7,712 nt of DNA from an uncultured Clostridia bacterium (GTDB lineage: Bacteria; Bacillota; Clostridia; Oscillospirales; Ruminococcaceae). The notes under the pieces are model-generated. The model was given only the letters and a program-made list of their open reading frames with translations. It was not told the DNA's origin and did not search any database. Shown here piece after piece: positions 5,643-7,712 of the stretch (position 1 is its first letter; the number at the start of each line of letters is the position of its first letter). Location of the stretch: the NCBI GenBank assembly GCA_945910715.1, contig CAMDZU010000053.1:1-7712 (forward strand). Reading direction: 5' to 3'. The position numbers and the translations under genes were made by a program.

Positions 5643-5671
5643 TTGAAAAAAGCATATTTTTATGCTACAAT
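5643..5671 (+). promoter_or_regulatory. Promoter of the EAL-domain gene
   Basis: TTGAAA (5643-5648) and TACAAT (5666-5671) each match consensus at 5 of 6 positions and are 17 nt apart. The expected start is near 5678, about 35 nt before the ATG at 5713. The promoter is divergent from the exporter promoter, and the two -35 boxes are about 20 bp apart, so the two may influence one another. Confidence 0.72.
5651..5666. promoter_or_regulatory. Dyad inside the EAL-gene promoter spacer
   Basis: AGCATA (5651-5656) and TATGCT (5661-5666) form a perfect 6-bp inverted repeat around TTTT, filling most of the spacer between -35 and -10. It could be a repressor or MerR-type activator site. With an AT-rich centre and short arms, chance is also possible. 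Confidence 0.35.
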
Positions 5672-5712
5672 TGATATGACGTAAATCTGTGACTTTCAAA
5701 TGGGGTGAAATA

Positions 5713-7617
5713 ATGTTCAGCGTCGATATTCGTTTTCAGCTTGCGTCTGCTGTTTTTCTGATAATACTTATCGTCAAATACGCTGCAGGCCGCAGACTGC
5801 CTATTCTTCCCGCAAGGGTATTCACAGCACTGCTTGTTACCTGCTCTCTGAATCTGATTTTTGATATTTCCACCGTTTATACCGTAACCCATCTTGATTC
5901 GGTTTCCCCGTGGCTCAACGAATTTCTTCACAGAGGCTTTTTCATTGTGCTGGATACGCTGGGCTTGCTGGATTATATTTATGTGCTGTCCCTCGGACAC
6001 CGCAAAAAGCTTTTCTCCGCAAGAACAATTCCCTTTTTCCTGCCCTATGTGTTATCAATCATCTATACCTGCTTCGGAAAGATTTACTACCACGTTGAGC
6101 CGGAGCATGCATACTCCTACGGTTCGCCGGTTTTCGTAATTTTCGGCTGCGTTTCATTCTATATGCTTATGGCTATTATTACCGCCATAATTTCTCCTCT
6201 TTCCAACGAAAAGCGGAGAGCGGTAATAATCGGCGCCTGCTTATGGATATGCACTACAATTTTTCAGGCGGTTTTCCCTGCAATTTTCGTTTCGGGAATT
6301 GCTTCCGTTGCTCTTGTATTCTTCATTTATCTTTCGCTGGAAAACCCGAGGGAATTTCACGACGCAGACGCAGGATGCTTCAACGACCATGCCTTTCACG
6401 TTATGTCGGAGGAATTTTTCCGCAAGAACAAGGAATTTCAGTCCCTTGCCGTGGTAATAACCAACTTTGACTACATTATGTCGAAAAACGGTCATGACGC
6501 AGGCTACACCCTTATCAGAAAGCTTGCACGGTATATTGAAGCCACCACCTCCTGCCATGTTTATCACATAAGGGGAAACACTCTTACTATTATGGCAAAG
6601 GGCAGCCTTAACAGCGTTTATCCCCTTGCGCAGCGCATTTCCGAAAGGCTTTGCAGCGAGTGGGAATGTGAATCGGGCGGTGTTCTTCTTGAAGGAGTAA
6701 TCAATATTATAAGCTGTCCCAAATTTGCAAAAAATATGGACGAGCTTCACGACCTAATAAGCTTTATGGCGTCCGAAAGCGGCAAAACCGATTCGGGTAT
6801 CTGCACCGCCGACGAGGAAATAATCAACCGCCGCAAAAAGGTTGCCGCAGTAACGGAAATTATCCGCAAGGCAATTGCGGAGGACGGCTTCAACGTGGTT
6901 TATCAGCCCATATACTCTGTGAAGGAGCAAAAATTCTGCTCCGCCGAGGCGCTGGTAAGGCTGAAGGACACTGAAACGGTAGGCTACATTTCACCCGACC
7001 TGTTTATTCCCATTGCGGAAAAATCGGGGCTTATCGGCAAGGTGGGGGAAATAGTCTTTGAAAAGGTGTGCAGCTGTATCAAGTCAAATGCGCTTGTGAA
7101 GCACGGCATAAAGTACATAGAGGTCAACCTGTCCGGACTTCAGTGCAGCGACCCGGGACTTCCCTCCGACCTTGGGGCAATCCTTGAAAAAACGGGAGTT
7201 AACCCGAAGCTTATCAACCTTGAAATAACCGAAACGGCGGCAATTGAAAGCGGCACTGCTCTCAGCAAGAATATGCGTACGCTTAGGAAAATGGGCTGCA
7301 GCTTCTCAATGGACGATTTCGGCACGGGCTACTCCAATCTTTCCAAAATTGCAGAGATAAACTACGACCTTATCAAGCTGGATAAGAGCCTTGTAACGCC
7401 CTGTATGAAGCGTGGGGGAAAGAACTCCTACGTTATTCTGAAAAGCGTTGCGGAAATGATTTCACGCCTTGGCATAAAAATGGTAGCAGAGGGCGTTGAA
7501 ACCGCCGAGGAGCTGAATATGCTTGAAAATTTAGGCATTGACTACATTCAGGGCTATTACTTCTCCCGTCCGCTGAATGAAGAGGACTTTGTGCAGTTTA
7601 TTCACGACCATGAGTAA
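5713..7617 (+). CDS. Membrane-bound degenerate-GGDEF/EAL protein, predicted cyclic-di-GMP phosphodiesterase
   Basis: The protein has 634 residues from the ATG at 5713, preceded by GGGGTGA (5702-5708). A GTG at 5689 in the same frame has no RBS. Seven hydrophobic segments fill residues 7-207 and probably form a sensor domain. Residues 220-370 have GGDEF-type spacing, but the signature position reads RGNTL (287-291), so cyclase activity is not expected. The EAL domain (about 380-630) keeps every residue usually required for hydrolysis: EAL (412-414), N472, E504 in LEITE, DD (534-535) in DDFGTGYS, K555, D557, E593 in AEGVE and Q613 in QGYYFS. It therefore most likely degrades cyclic-di-GMP to pGpG at the inner face of the membrane, perhaps modulated by the degenerate domain. 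It is divergent from the exporter operon. The next gene overlaps its stop codon, which suggests an operon. Confidence 0.92.
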   Translation: MFSVDIRFQLASAVFLIILIVKYAAGRRLPILPARVFTALLVTCSLNLIFDISTVYTVTHLDSVSPWLNEFLHRGFFIVLDTLGLLDYIYVLSLGHRKKLFSARTIPFFLPYVLSIIYTCFGKIYYHVEPEHAYSYGSPVFVIFGCVSFYMLMAIITAIISPLSNEKRRAVIIGACLWICTTIFQAVFPAIFVSGIASVALVFFIYLSLENPREFHDADAGCFNDHAFHVMSEEFFRKNKEFQSLAVVITNFDYIMSKNGHDAGYTLIRKLARYIEATTSCHVYHIRGNTLTIMAKGSLNSVYPLAQRISERLCSEWECESGGVLLEGVINIISCPKFAKNMDELHDLISFMASESGKTDSGICTADEEIINRRKKVAAVTEIIRKAIAEDGFNVVYQPIYSVKEQKFCSAEALVRLKDTETVGYISPDLFIPIAEKSGLIGKVGEIVFEKVCSCIKSNALVKHGIKYIEVNLSGLQCSDPGLPSDLGAILEKTGVNPKLINLEITETAAIESGTALSKNMRTLRKMGCSFSMDDFGTGYSNLSKIAEINYDLIKLDKSLVTPCMKRGGKNSYVILKSVAEMISRLGIKMVAEGVETAEELNMLENLGIDYIQGYYFSRPLNEEDFVQFIHDHE

Positions 7618-7712
7618 TTTAAGAGAATACAAGGAGAGCCTCCGCAAACTTGCGGCAGCTCAGTCCGTCGAAAAAGGTGCCAAGAGTGGAATTGCTAAGC
7701 AATTCCACAGAG
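7610..7712 (+). CDS. Start of an unidentified gene, cut off by the window edge
   Basis: The ATG at 7610 overlaps the EAL gene by 8 nt (ATGAGTAA), a typical translational-coupling arrangement; there is no good RBS of its own. The frame stays open to the window end, giving 34 codons that begin MSNLREYKESLRKLAAAQ. The Leu/Arg/Lys-rich opening loosely recalls the N-terminus of some CDP-alcohol phosphatidyltransferases, but too little is visible to assign a function. Codons 26-33 run through a perfect hairpin (7686-7708). The gene may therefore carry an inserted palindrome, or the true gene may differ. Confidence 0.55.
   Translation, partial: MSNLREYKESLRKLAAAQSVEKGAKSGIAKQFHR
7686..7708. repeat. 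Perfect 10-bp hairpin in early coding sequence
   Basis: GTGGAATTGC (7686-7695) pairs perfectly with GCAATTCCAC (7699-7708) around TAA. Stem length and 3-nt loop resemble the intergenic hairpins at 1-204 and 1518-1675. No U-tract is visible before the window ends, so a terminator role cannot be judged. Confidence 0.8.

Noticed and set aside
5689..5712. GTG start for the EAL-domain gene
   Set aside because: No ribosome binding site precedes it; the ATG at 5713 has GGGGTGA at suitable spacing.
6241..6750. 169-codon minus-strand ORF
   Set aside because: Shadow of the EAL-domain gene, whose frame carries all conserved motifs.

Overview
The window looks like a Clostridia (Firmicutes) chromosome segment, most plausibly Oscillospiraceae/Ruminococcus-like. 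The reasons are strong AAAGGAG-type ribosome binding sites, moderate GC, Firmicute-style promoters, a heterodimeric ABC exporter pair and many short palindromic hairpins between genes. The taxon is inferred from style, not from a marker gene.

Layout. Positions 1-204 are non-coding: a 113-bp direct repeat (second copy truncated) built of nested hairpins. On the minus strand at 229-411 lies a 60-residue basic protein. Its last 15 codons overlap an intrinsic terminator (244-279) placed before the stop codon, the arrangement known for the ArfA and BrfA ribosome-rescue factors. Upstream of it (minus, 526-1461) is a PIN/NYN-like putative nuclease with a long acidic linker; the 114-bp gap between the two shows no clear promoter or terminator. 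The PIN-like gene has a near-consensus promoter at 1682-1710 and a 214-nt leader made almost entirely of hairpins, starting with a four-way-junction (cloverleaf-like) fold.

Next (minus, 5382 to 1724) is a two-gene operon for a heterodimeric ABC exporter: the upstream subunit at 3571-5382 (TTG start) and the downstream subunit at 1724-3553, separated by 17 nt. Its 200-nt leader carries a strong promoter, a 9-codon leader peptide with its own ribosome binding site (5521-5550), a hairpin, and a strong intrinsic terminator just before the first gene. This is the architecture of ribosome-mediated transcription attenuation, as known for antibiotic-induced genes such as B. subtilis bmrCD.

Divergent from the operon (plus, 5713-7617) is a 634-residue membrane protein with seven predicted membrane segments, a degenerate GGDEF domain and a complete EAL domain, i.e. 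a predicted cyclic-di-GMP phosphodiesterase. The back-to-back promoters contain two short dyads. A further gene starts inside its stop codon (7610) and runs off the window; a perfect 10-bp hairpin lies in its early coding region.

Taken together, three features here concern the ribosome or RNA: a rescue-factor candidate, a PIN-like nuclease with a structured leader, and a translation-sensing exporter attenuator. Their functional connection is inference only.
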